Source of the DNA: Deltaproteobacteria bacterium | GTDB taxonomy: Bacteria; Myxococcota_A; UBA9042; PHBI01 | Length of the DNA: 42,277 bases | Assembly: GCA_006226565.1 (NCBI GenBank) | Contig: SBGO01000653.1 | Span: forward strand, 1 to 42,277 | Direction of reading: 5' to 3' | Shown here: piece after piece, positions 28,601 to 40,600 of the stretch | Layout: every line of letters begins with the position of its first letter | Numbering within the stretch: position 1 is the stretch's first letter | Translations under genes and position numbers: made by a program | Notes under the pieces: model-generated | Databases searched by the model: none | What the model saw: only the letters and a program-made list of their open reading frames with translations | Told to the model about the DNA's origin: nothing

Positions 28601-31600
28601 TGCGCGCCTCGACGTAGCCGTCGCCGCAGGTGAGGGTCTCGCGCGTGGACGCGCCGCCGCCCCAGCCGCTGGCGAAGTCGCTGTAGAGGGACGTCGCCGT
28701 CGCCGACACGCCCTTGCCGTTGAACCAGTGGATGGGCGCCGTGCAGAGCGGGTCGTCCACGCCGCAGGTGTGGAGGACGACGTCGTCGTAGGCGGCCCCC
28801 GGGGAGTGCAGGGCGACGTCCGCGGCGAGCGGGTACACCGGCGGCCGCGTGCTCGTGTAGAAGTGGACGCCGTTTCGCAGGTACCAGACCTCGCCGTCGT
28901 GGACCTCGACGCGGATGCGGTCGCCCGCGGCGTACTGGGTGAAGTTGGTGACCTGGCCGCCGGACTCGTAGACGTAGAGCCAGGTGTTCGCGTTGGTGTA
29001 GATGGCGAAGTCGATGTCGGTGTAGCTGGGCGTCGTGTCGGCGTCGCTCAGCCCGAACATGGCGTAGGTCGTGTTGTGCGCCGCGGTCGCCTCGACGAAG
29101 CCGTCGCCCGCCGCGATGACGGGCACGCTGGAGGCGCCCTGATCCCAGCTGGCGCTGCCGCCCAGCTTGCCGATGCTCTGGCCGACCACGGTCGCCTGGA
29201 TGTTCTTCCAGAAGCCGTTGTCGCCGCACTCCGGGTCGCCCGGGACGCTCGAGTCGACCAGCGCGAGCCCGGAGAGCGTCGCCCCCGGCGAGTAGAGCGC
29301 GGTGTCGAGGACCCAGGTCCCGAGCTTGGTGCCGAAGCTCGTGCTCGTGTAGAAGGCGACCCCGTTGCGGTAGTAGCCCACCGTCGGCGCGTCCATGCGC
29401 ACCTCGTAGAGCTCGCCGGGGCCGTAGCTGCCGAAGGCGCCGCGGTCGACGCCCTGCTCGACGACGTGCACGGTGCCGTCGGCGCGGAGCCAGATCCCGT
29501 AGTCGATGTCGGTGTAGCTCGGGGTCGTGTCGCCGTCGGACAGGCCGAAGACGCGGTCGGTGGTCGTCTCGGTCGCGGTGGCCGTGACCGCCCCCTGGCC
29601 GCAGGTGAAGCTCGTGACGCTCGACGCGCCGGCGTTCCAGCCCGAGGAGAGCGGGTCGCGGGTGAGGCTCGTCGCCGTGCCGCTGACGTAGACCGGGTTG
29701 CGCCACGCGCGGCCGAAGAGGCAGTAGGGATCGCTCGGCTGCGCCGTGCAGTCCCGGAGCTGTGCGCCGCGGAGGGTCGCCCCCTCCTCGTAGAGGGACG
29801 TGTCGACGCGCAGTGGGAAGACGGGCGCACCGCCCGAGGAGTAGATGATGACGTCGTTGTGCGCGTAGCGGACCTGACCGTTCATCACCTCGACGCGGAA
29901 GCGGTCGCCCGGCGCGTAGGCCCCGAAGTTGCCGCGGTTGGTGCCGGCCTCGTAGATCTGCAGGCCGCCGCCGGCGTAGGGGTACCAGGCGAACTCGATG
30001 TCTCCGTAGCTCACGCTGGTGTCGCCGGTGCCCAGCCCGATCATCCGGTGGGTGGTCGTCTCGGTGGCCTCGAACTCGACGTAGCCGTCGCCGGTGAGGG
30101 TCTCGACCGAGCTCGCGCCCGCGTTCCAGGTCGTGCCGCCGGCGATCTTGTCGAGCCCGGCGCCGGTGGCCGTGTAGACCTCGTTCACGTTGACCGGGTT
30201 CTGCCAGGTGATCCCGGCGCAGTCGGCGCCGCAGCTGCCGCCGCAGTCGCGCCCGACCTCGTCGCCGTTCTGGACCCCGTCGCTGCAGGTCGGGACCTGG
30301 CAGACGCCGCCGGTGCAGACGAGGCTCGCGCAGTCGCTCGCGGCGAGGCAGGTGTCGCCGTCGGCGCAGGCCGAGCAGACCGGGCCGCCGCAGTCGACGT
30401 CGCTCTCCTCGGAGTTCTGGAAGCCGTCGGTGCAGGCGTGCTCGCGCAGGCGCACCTCGCCCGCGTAGAACGGCAGGCCGTTGCCGCCGATGTGGCCGCA
30501 GCTCGTCACCTCGGTGTAGGCGCCGCTGTAGTGCGTGAGCATCCAGACGCCCGCCGGGTTCATCGGCGCCTGGCCGACCGTGCAGGCGAGCTTGATGCCG
30601 CTCTGCCCCGCGGCGCCGTTGGCGCAGTAGCTGGCGCCGCTGTTCCCGCGCGCGAAGAAGTCGTAGCGCCCGGTGTCGACCGTGACGCCGTCGGCGTTGA
30701 CCGCGGTCAGGCCGGACAACGAGATGTCCGGGTTGGCGTTCGCCAGCGCGGTGGCGAGCGGCGCGAAGTCGAAGGCCGGCACCTTGGCCCAGTAGGCGGT
30801 CGCGACCGGGTCGGTCGTGTCGTAGCAGTAGTACGCGAGGCCGACGGTCTCGGCCATGAAGGGCCAGACCGTGTCGAGCGCCTGACTGTACTGGAGCTGG
30901 TCGGCCTGGCCGGTAGTGTGGGCGGTCCCGAGCAGGCTGTGGTCGCCAGCGGCGGCGGCGAACTCGTAGTCGCCCGCGTAGCCGTTGGTGTCGGCGGCCC
31001 GCGCCACGACGAGCCAGCCGCCGCCGTCGGTCTCCTGGTCGCAGTAGACGGCGACGCGCGCGGCCGGGCCGGCGTCGTCGGGGTCGACGAAGTAGTAGCC
31101 GCTCGTGGTCTCGCCGGCGTTCTTGTGCTCGAGGCACGAGCGCCGCGCCGGCTCGAGCACGCAGTCGCCGCCCATGCACACGCCGCTCGCGCAGGCGTTG
31201 CCGCAGCTCCCGCAGTGGGCCGGGTCGTTTCGGAGGTAGGCCTCGCAGCCGGTGGCCACGTCGGCGTCGCAGTCGTCGTACTCCGGCGCGCACGTGAGCG
31301 GGCCGCAGACCCCGGCGACGCAGACCTCGCTGGCGCCGCAGGTGACGCCGCAGGCGCCGCAGTGGGCGCGGTCGCGCTCGGTGTCGACCTCGCAGTCGTT
31401 GGCGCCGTCGTCGTCGCAGTCGGCGTGCCCGGCGCGGCAGATGAGGTTGGTGCCGAGGTCGCTCTCGATGGGCTTGGCGAGACGGTTGATGGTGCCGTTG
31501 GCGTAGTCGGCCCAGTAGATGAAGCGGTCGTCCACCGCGACGGCGTACGGGTTGCCGAGGGTCGAGAAGGTCTCGATCGCGCCGGTGTCCCGGCGGACGC

Positions 31601-34600
31601 GCCCGAGCTGCGTCTGGCCGCCGAAGTAGACGTAGCGATCGTCGAGGTCGACCGTGAGGAGGTTGGAGCCCGGGGACGCGAGCGTCGTCGCGGCGCCGCC
31701 GCCGACCGGCACGGTGTAGACGTCGCCGCCCGTGCTCGTGAGGAAGAGCGTCCCGCCGTCCACGACCAGGCCGCCGGTGCTGGTGGGCAGGCCGCTGACG
31801 TCGGTCGCGACGCTGCGATCGAGTAGGGAGAGCGTCCGGACGTCGCCGCTGGCGTAGCTCGCGAAGTAGAGGTCGTTGCCGCTCAGCGCGACGGCGTACG
31901 GCGTCGGCTGACCGTGGGCGAGGAGCTCGGCCGCGCCCCCCGCCTTCGGCGCGCGGTGGACGGTGCCGTTGGTGTAGGTCGTGAAGTAGACCCAGGCGTC
32001 GTCGACCACGACGTCGTTGGTGTAGTAGCCGGAGACGAGCAGCTCGCGGTTGCTGCCGTCCTTGCCGGCGCGCGAGAGCTGGTACGACGCCCGGGCGCCC
32101 CAGTAGACGTGGTCGTCGTCGACGTCGATGCCGATGACGCCGCTGCCGGCTCCGGACACGAGCACCGTCGCCTCGCAGGTGGCGCCGGTGCAGACCCCGC
32201 CGCCGCAGGCGACGTAGCAGCCGCCGCAGTTCAGCGGGTCGGAGTTGGCGATGTTGGTCTCGCAGCCGTCCGAGTAGAGGCCGTTGCAGTCGTCGAAGCC
32301 CGGGTCGCAGACCGGCTGCGCGACGCAGACGCCGCTCTCGCAGTGGTCGCCGGGGGCGCAGTAGCAGCCGTAGTAGGCGACGACGAAGCTCAGGACCGGG
32401 CCGTCGACGGTGACGCCGCCGACGACCACGCGCGGGACGGCGTAGTAGACCGTGTTCTGGTTCAGCAGCGGCGCCGTCCAGTCGACGGTGAAGCCGGTGC
32501 CGTTCACGGTCGCCGCGACGGTCTCGACGGTGGCTGCGGGCGCGCGTGGGTCCATCTCGGGGGAGAGCAGCAGCTCGCCCGAGTCCGCCGTGGCGCCGAC
32601 GACGTTCCAGGCGAAGGTGCCGGTGATGCCCCGCTCGATGCCGCTGGGGGCGGTGAGCCACTGGACGCACGCGGCCGCGACGCCGAAGTCCGCGTCGAAG
32701 CCCTCCACCGCGCCGTCGGTGCCGCGGACGTTCCGGATGCCGCCGGTCACGCGCACGTGGTAGTCGCCCGCGGGCAGGGCGCCGGCGTCGGGGACGAAGC
32801 TCACGCGGCGGGCGCTCACCTCGAAGGTGCCGGCGACGGGCGAGCCGTCGGCCACCTGGGTGACGGCGACCGTGGTCGCGTCGACCGAGGCGGGGTCGAT
32901 GTCGCTCGAGAAGTAGAGGTCGACCTGCCCCTGGGCGCAGATCCCGCTCGTGCCGGGGTAGGGCGACATGCCGACGACGAAGGGCGGCACGTCGGCGATG
33001 CTCGCGGTCGACCCCTGCGCGATGTAGGCCGTGGCGACGCCGGACAGCGACACGAAGATCTGCACCGTCGACACGGCGATGGTGCCGACGGGGGGCGGGT
33101 ACCAGGCGAGGGTCACCGGGTTGGCCGGATCCGACACGCTGGCGGTGATCCAGGCGCCGCTCGCGAAGCCGTAGACGAAGATGCCGTTGTGGTAGGCGAT
33201 GCTCGTGACGTCGCCGTAGCCGCTCCACCAGGCCAGGGTCGGCAGGTTCGGCGAGGAGACGTCGAAGGCGTAGACGCCGCCGCCCCCGTACGACACGTAG
33301 AGGTAGCCGCCGATGACGACCATGTCGGTGACGGTCCAGGTGCCGCCGATGAGGCTGTAGGTGTTGAACGTCCAGGCGAGCGTCGGCAGGTTCCCCGCGG
33401 TCAGCGACAGGACGCGCACCACGCCGTTGACGTCGACGGTGTAGAGGTAGCCGCCGTCGTACCAGATGCGGACGATGGGCCCGCCGTAGGAAACCGGGTA
33501 GGCGCCGATGTAGGCGGGGTAGCCGTAGGCGCCGATGCTGTAGACGTGGAGCACGCCCCCGACGGTGACGTAGAGGTGGCCGTCGACGACGACGACCGAG
33601 GTGGCGCCTGACAGATCGACCGTGTGGACGAGGACCGGCGAGCCGACGACCGACACGTCGATGACGTAGAAGGCCGAGCCGCAGGTGAGGTAGGCGTAGT
33701 TGCCCTCGATCGCCACGTCGGTGCAGCCGTCGAGCCCGCCGCCGAGGGACCAGCCGCCGACGAGCACCGGGTTGTTCGGGTCGCTGACGTCCTGGATGCT
33801 CAGGCCGCCGTACTCGAGCGCGGCGTAGGCGTAGATGCCGACCTGGACCACGCGCCGGATGATGGTGCCGTAGACCGGGTCGGGCACGATCGTGACCGTG
33901 CCGATGAAGGTGCCGCCCGCGACCTCGACGCAGGCGCCGTCCTGGCAGGCGCTGAGCGCCGTGCCGGGGTCGCCGTCGTCGCAGACCGTGCCGTTGCCTG
34001 CGGTCGCCGTCTCGCAGGCGCCGGTCCCGGGGTTGCAGCTCGCGACCTCGCAGGTCGCGGCGGTGCAGGTGGTCGTGCTGGCGGGGACGCAGACGCCCGC
34101 CTGGCAGTGGTCGCCCGCGGTGCAGGCGCTCTGGTCGTCGCAGCTGTTGGCGTCGTTCGGCGTGTAGACGCAGCCGACGTAGGTCGTGCAGGCGTCGTCG
34201 GTGCAGGCGTTGCCGTCGTCGCAGACCGGCGTGACGCTGCACGGCTCGGGGTAGACGGTGAAGCTGATGGGCGCGCCGCCGAGCAGGCCGTCGGCCGTGG
34301 TGACGCGCGGGTAGGCGCCGTAGACGGTGGGGACGGCGACGTCGGGGGCGGTCCAGCTGGCGCTATAGGGGGCGCTCGCCCCGGCGGAGACGACCTCCCA
34401 GAGGTCGCGCGGCGCGGAGAGCGGGCCGACGACGACCTCGCCGTTGCTGGTCGGGCCACCGCTGGCGGTGAAGGAGAAGGTCGCCTGCTGGCCGCTCATC
34501 AGGCTCCCCGCGTAGGCGGTCGAGCCGATGCAGATCGGGGTCACCGTGAGGGTGCGGCTCTCGGCGATGGTGCTGACGGTGCCGCGGAGGTTGGTGACGG

Positions 34601-37600
34601 TGTGGACCGTGAAGCTCACCTCGCCCGAGAGCATGGCGGTCGGGGTGACCGTGACGAGGTCGCCGGTGACGCTGAAGGTGACGTCGACCGGGAGCCCGGC
34701 CTGGGTGACCTCGATGGCCTCGTCGGTGATGGACGCCGGGTCGATGTCCGCCGAGAAGCGGAAGGCGAAGGATTGGCTCGCGCACACGAGCGCCCCGGCG
34801 GGCCAGGCGCGGACGAGCACCGGCGGCAGGTCGACGAAGCGGACGATGGTGCCGATGGCCCAGAAGGCGTAGCCGCTCCGGAAGATGTAGACGTAGGTCG
34901 GGACGCCGACGACCCAGGTCTGGGCCACGACGAAGACGCTCGTCGGGTCGACGACGCTGTAGGTGACGAGGGCCCCGCCGGCGTAGGCGACCACGAGGAC
35001 GCCGCCGCGGTAGGAGATGCGGACGATGGCGCCGCCGCCGCTCAGCGGCGGGATCGTCCCGAGCAGCACCGGCACGCCGCGGACGTCGAGGATGACGACG
35101 TAGCCGTCGGCGTAGGCGACGTACGCGACGCCGCCCACGACGGTGATGTCGACGGCGATGCCGACGTGGAAGCCCGTGACCAGGCGCACGAAGGCGGGCG
35201 CGTAGAGGTCGATGAGCCCGTAGACCCCGACGGTCCCGTCGGAGTAGCCGACGTAGAGCGTCAGCCCGTCGAGATAGAGGCGGATGAGGCCCACCCCGCC
35301 GCCGGGGCCGACGATCGTCGTTCGGTAGACCGGCGTGCCGACGACGTGGATGTCGAAGACGAGCACGTCGCCGCCCGCGAGGCCGATGTAGAGGGCGTCG
35401 CCCACGATGACCAGGCTCACCGGGACGCCGCCGACGACGATGGCGCCGATGTCGATGACGCCGAGGTACACGAGGCTCAGCGGGTCGGAGGCGTCGATGA
35501 TGAAGACGCCGTCGGTGCCGCAGGAGACGTAGACGGTGGTCCCGTGGACCGCCACGGTGTCGCAGGTCTGGGTCCCGCCCGTCAGCCAGCGGCCGAGCTC
35601 GATGGGGTGGTCGGGGTCGGAGACGTCGCGGATCGCGAAGCCGACGCCGATGGCGATGTACGCGAGGCCGCTCTCGCCCTCGACGACGTTCAGGATGCTC
35701 TCGCCGGGGCCGGCGGTGAAGCCGCCGAGGGGCGGCTCGACGACGAAGCTCACGACTCGCGAGAGGACCGCCACTCCGCCGACGACGGCCTCGACCTGGG
35801 CGTACCAGGTCGTCGGCGCGGCGACGTCGGGGGTCGTCCAGCTGGCCGGGCTCGCGCTCGTGACGGTGGCCATCGGGGACGACGCGGGCGTGGGCGAGGT
35901 CGAGAGCAGGAGGCGCTCGCTGGTGGGGCTCCCACCCTGAACGACCCAGCCGACCTGGGCGACGCTGCCGGAGAGCACGCGGACGGGCTCGCTGGTGATG
36001 GAGACGCAGGCGGCGCCAACGTCGAAGCTCGTGGTGCTGGCGATGGCGGTGGTCCCGCGCTCGTTCTCGAGGGTGTCGGCGACGTGCACGCTGTAGCTGC
36101 CGTCGGCGAGCGGCGCCGCGGGCACGAACGTGACGAGGTTCCCAGAGACGTTCCAGGTGCCGTCGACGTTGCTGCCGCCGGTCTCGATCCAGAGGCTCTT
36201 GGCGTGGACGCTCTCCTCGTGGACCGGCGCGCTGAACAGCAGCGCGATGTCACCGTCGCCGCAGGTGGAGCCGCCGTCGGGCGGGACGCTCGCCACCAGG
36301 AAGAGCGGCGGGTCCACGTAGCTCCAGGTGGCGCCGTAGGCCGCGAGGACGTAGCCCGAGGCGAAGAGGGTGACGGCGGTCGGCGTCCCGAAGCGCAGCG
36401 TCGACGACAGGATCACCGGCAGGGCGGTGCCCTGGAGGCGCGCGATGACGAGGCGGCCGTTGGAGTAGACGACCGCCAGGATCCCACCGCGGACGGAGAT
36501 GCGGACGACGCTCGCGCCGGCCGGGGGCGCCTGGACCCACAGGGCGACCGCGGTCCAGCCGGCGTCGCGGAGGGTGCGGACGTCGATGGCGACGAGCCCG
36601 ATGCCGCCGCCGTAGGCGATGTACGCGACGCCGTCGAGGACGACGAGGTCGACGCCGGCGTAGCCGGGGTAGAGGCTGGCGATGAGCCGGATGAAGACCG
36701 GGTCGAAGCGGACCCCGAAGAGCTCCCAGGTGCGGACGGTGCCGTCGAGGTAGAGGACGTAGAGCACGCCGTCGGCGATGGAGATGCGGACGAGGCCGAC
36801 GCCGGCGCCGGTCACGACGGTCCGGACGTACACCGGGCCGGTGGCGACGGTGACGTTCCAGATGGCGATGTCCGCGCCGAAGCCGATGTAGAGGGCGTCG
36901 CCGTACAGCGCCAGGCTGATGGCGCCGGGCTGGTTGATGACGTAGACGCGGACCGGGTGCGCGGGGTCCGAGACGTCGATGACGTGGACGCCGGTGGTGT
37001 CGCAGGCGAGGTAGACGGTGGTGCCCTTGACGGCGACGGCCTGGCAGGTGCCCCCGCCGGGATCGACCCAGCGCCCGAGGACGATGGGGTGGCTCGGGTC
37101 GCTGACGTCCTGGATCTCGAGGCCGGCGCCGACGGCGAGGTAGGCGTACGGCCCGCTGTCGACGGCGGCGTAGATGGTGTCGCCGGGCAGGCTCGAGCCG
37201 TTGGCCAGGGCGATGCCGACGTCGACGCGCGTGATCGGGCTCCAGTAGGAGGTCGTGCCGACGCGGACCTCGGCGACCGCGTACCAGACGGGCGCGGTGG
37301 TGCCGACCGGGACGTCCCAGACCGCGGTGTAGGCGCCGCCGCCGGCCGCGACGCCGGCGATGGAGGTGGTGAGCGCGAAGCCGTCGCCCGGGTCGGGCCA
37401 GGTGGCGAGGTGGACGTAGACCGCGTCGGGGGTGACGCCGGACACGTCCCAGGCGAGCTGGACGGAGGTGCCGGCCAGGACCGCGTCGGGGGTGCTGGTC
37501 CACTCGCCGCAGATGTCGGCGACCTCGAAGCTGGCGTTGTAGTCGCGGGTCGGGCCGTAGGTGCCGCGGACGTTCCGGATGTCGGGCTGGGAGACCGTGA

Positions 37601-40600
37601 CGGCGTGGACGCCGCTGGCGAACGGCGCGTCCGGGGTGAAGCGGACGACGGCGTCGGTCGTCGTCCGCGTCCCGGCGAGGCCGCCGTCGAGGTCGACGGT
37701 GGCGGCGCTGAGGGTCGCGCCGTCGATGGGCGAGGAGAAGAAGAGGTCGAGGGGCGCGTCGGGGCACGCGCCGCGGGTGCCGTCCCGGTGGGAGCTGGCG
37801 ATGACGAAGGGCGGGACGTCGATGACGCGGAGCTCGAGCCCGGCGCCGACGAAGAGCCAGCGCGACAGCAGCGCGAGGCCGGTGGCGGAGCCCGTGCCCG
37901 CGGTCTCGGACAGGATCCACGGGGCGGTCGGGATGGCGGCGGTGCCGATTCGCACCAGGCCTCCGTCGTAGAGGACGGCGTAGCGGCGGCCGACGACGCT
38001 CACGCGGAGGACGAGCGAGCCGCCGTCGTGCCACAGGACGATCCAGCTGTAGCCGCCGGCGACGAGGACGCCGCGGAGGTCGACGATGTAGAGGCCGCCA
38101 CCGAGGAAGCCGAGGTACCCGAGGCCGTCGACGACGGCGAAGTCGGTCGCGACGAGGCCGCCCGCGAGCGGCGCGACGACGCGGACGTAGACCGGGACGA
38201 GCACGTCGACGGACAGGTCGAAGACGATGAGGGTTCCGTCGGCGAAGAAGGCGTAGAGGACGGTGCCGTCGACCACGACGCGCACGATGAGGTCGGGGCC
38301 GACACCCGAGGCGCCGCCGGCCCAGCCGATGAAGACCGGGACGAGCGGGTCGGAGATGTCGTAGACGGCGACGCGCGTCCCGACGCCGACGTAGAGGGCG
38401 TGGCCGAAGAGGGCCAGGGTCGTGGCCGAGCCCGAGACGGTCACGGTGCCGACGAGGAAGGGCGCGGCGGGGTCGGCGACGTTGACGAGCTTCACGCCGG
38501 CGCTGCCGCAGGCGAGGTAGACGATGTCGTCGCGCTTGACGAGCTCGCGGCAGTCGAGGCCGGCGCTGGCGTCGACCCAGCTCCCGACCAGCGTGACGCT
38601 CGTCGGGTCGGTCTGGTCGCGGATCTCCAGGCCGCCGACGCCGATGGCGAGGTAGGCGAGGTCGCCGACCTCGAGGGCGCCCTCGATGTCGCCGGTCAGC
38701 GTGGTGCGCGGCTCCTCGTCGAGGATCGTGCCGGCGGCCGGCGGGCAGGTGTCCCCGGCGCAGCCGTCGGGGTTCACGCTGACGGTGATCGGGACGACCT
38801 GGCCGTAGTAGGTCACGCCGCCGATGTCGACCGCGACCACGGCCCAGAAGGTCGTCTCGGCGGTCACGACGGGCGGGGTCCACCACGCCTCGAAGCCGCC
38901 GTCGCCGCCGGGCGTGGCGACGCCGAGGACCTCGTCGTACGGGTAATAGGGGCTCGTGCCCTGGATGTCGGTCGAGACGAGGAGCCTGGCGCCGTCGACG
39001 GTGGCGCCTGGGACGGACCAGGTGAAGTGCGCGGGGGCGCCGCCGAGGATCGACAGCGGGGCGGTGAGCCCGGCGATGGCGAGCGTGTCGACGGTGAAGC
39101 CTAGCCGGTCGGGGACGAGGGGGCCGGGGCTCCCGCGGAGGTCGGCGACCGCGCCCACGATGGCCGCGTAGACGTCCGGGTCGAAGAAGACGTCCTGGGT
39201 CCAGCGCAGCGTGTCGGGGTAGGGCTGGGTGACGGTGCCGCCCCAGGCGCCGCCGAGGAGGCCGGCGACGGTCACGCTCAGGGCGCCGATGCTGGCGGGG
39301 TCGAGCGGCTCCGAGAAGTGGAGGTCGAGCGGGTCGGCGGCGTAGAGGCCGACCGAGCCCTCGGGGGGCGAGGTGGCGAGGAGGAAGGGCAGGTAGTCGA
39401 GGAGCTGGTAGTCGACGCCGTAGGCGACGAACGCGACCCCCTGCCGGAGGATGGCGAGGCCGGTCACGGTGCTCGTGGCGACCGAGGAGGTCAGGACCTT
39501 CGGCTGGGACAGGAGGCGGAGGCTCAGCGTGACGACGCGGCCGTCGGCGTAGACGACGAGGCCGTAGCGCCCGACGAGGGTCAGGCCGACGATCTGCGAC
39601 CCGCCGTCGTGGTAGAGGACCACGGGCGCGGTGACGTGGGTCCCGAGGAAGTCGAGGATGTAGAAGCCGGCGCCGTCGTAGGTCACGTAGACGACGTCGT
39701 GCTCGGCGGCGAAGCCGGTGGGGTTGGCGAAGCCGCTCCAGGTGTAGAGCAGCGTCGGGGCGCTGCGCGTCGTGGCGTCGATGGCGACGACGGCGCCCGA
39801 GTCGAGGAGCCCGTAGACGCGGTCGCCGAAGGCGGCCAGGCGGAAGAGGACCGGGCCGCCGGTCGCGACGGTGAGCGACGTGCCGGCGACCGGGCTCGAC
39901 GGGGTCGAGAGGTCGTAGACGCGGACCGTGGCGCCGTCGCCGACGTAGAGCCAGGAGCCGAGGAGCGTCAGCGTGGTCGCCGGCGTCCCCTGGGACAGGG
40001 TCGCGAGCAGGGTCGGCGCGTCGGGGTCGGTGAAGTCGAGGATCTTCACGCCGGCGGCGCCGCAGGCCGCGGCGACGTAGACGTTGGCCCCGTCCTCGTA
40101 GACGGCGACCTCGGTGCAGTCGAGGCCGGCGGCGGTGTAGGCGCCGCGGGCGACCGGGGCGTCGGGGTTGGTGGTGTCGAGGGCCTGGACGCCGTCGGCG
40201 CCCTCGGCGAGGTAGGCGATGGCGCGGCTGTCGTCGGCCGCGTCGGTGATCGCGCCGCTGAGCGGCAGGGTCGCGGCGGCGAGAGGCTGGGACGGCTGGG
40301 CGCCCTCGCAGACGCCGGCGGCGCAGGCCGAGACGCAGCCGTCGAGGGGGGCGCAGACGCCGTCGAGGCTACACGGGGTGCCGTCGGCGAGCTGGCCGGT
40401 CATGAGGCAGCTCCCGTCGGCCTGGCAGGTGCCGATCGCGCAGGGATCGCCGAGGTCACAGGGGTCGCCGCCGATGGCGCAGGCGGCCACGGCGGCGGTC
40501 GTCACCTCGCCGGTGGCGCAGGTGAGCTGGTGGCGGAAGATGGCCCCCTCGAACCCGGTGTAGGTGGTCTGGACGAGGCTGCCCGGCCCGTCGAGGGGGT

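Noticed and set aside
22788-31826. A 9-kb open frame (3012 codons) on the plus strand, antisense to the giant gene
   Set aside because: It is a mirror of the strong GC preference at third codon positions; its translation is Arg/Val/Ala/Gly/Asp low-complexity with no domain, while the minus strand encodes clear domains throughout.
33624-39104. A second long plus-strand frame (1826 codons) antisense to the propeller region
   Set aside because: Same cause: composition-driven, biased translation with no recognisable motif.
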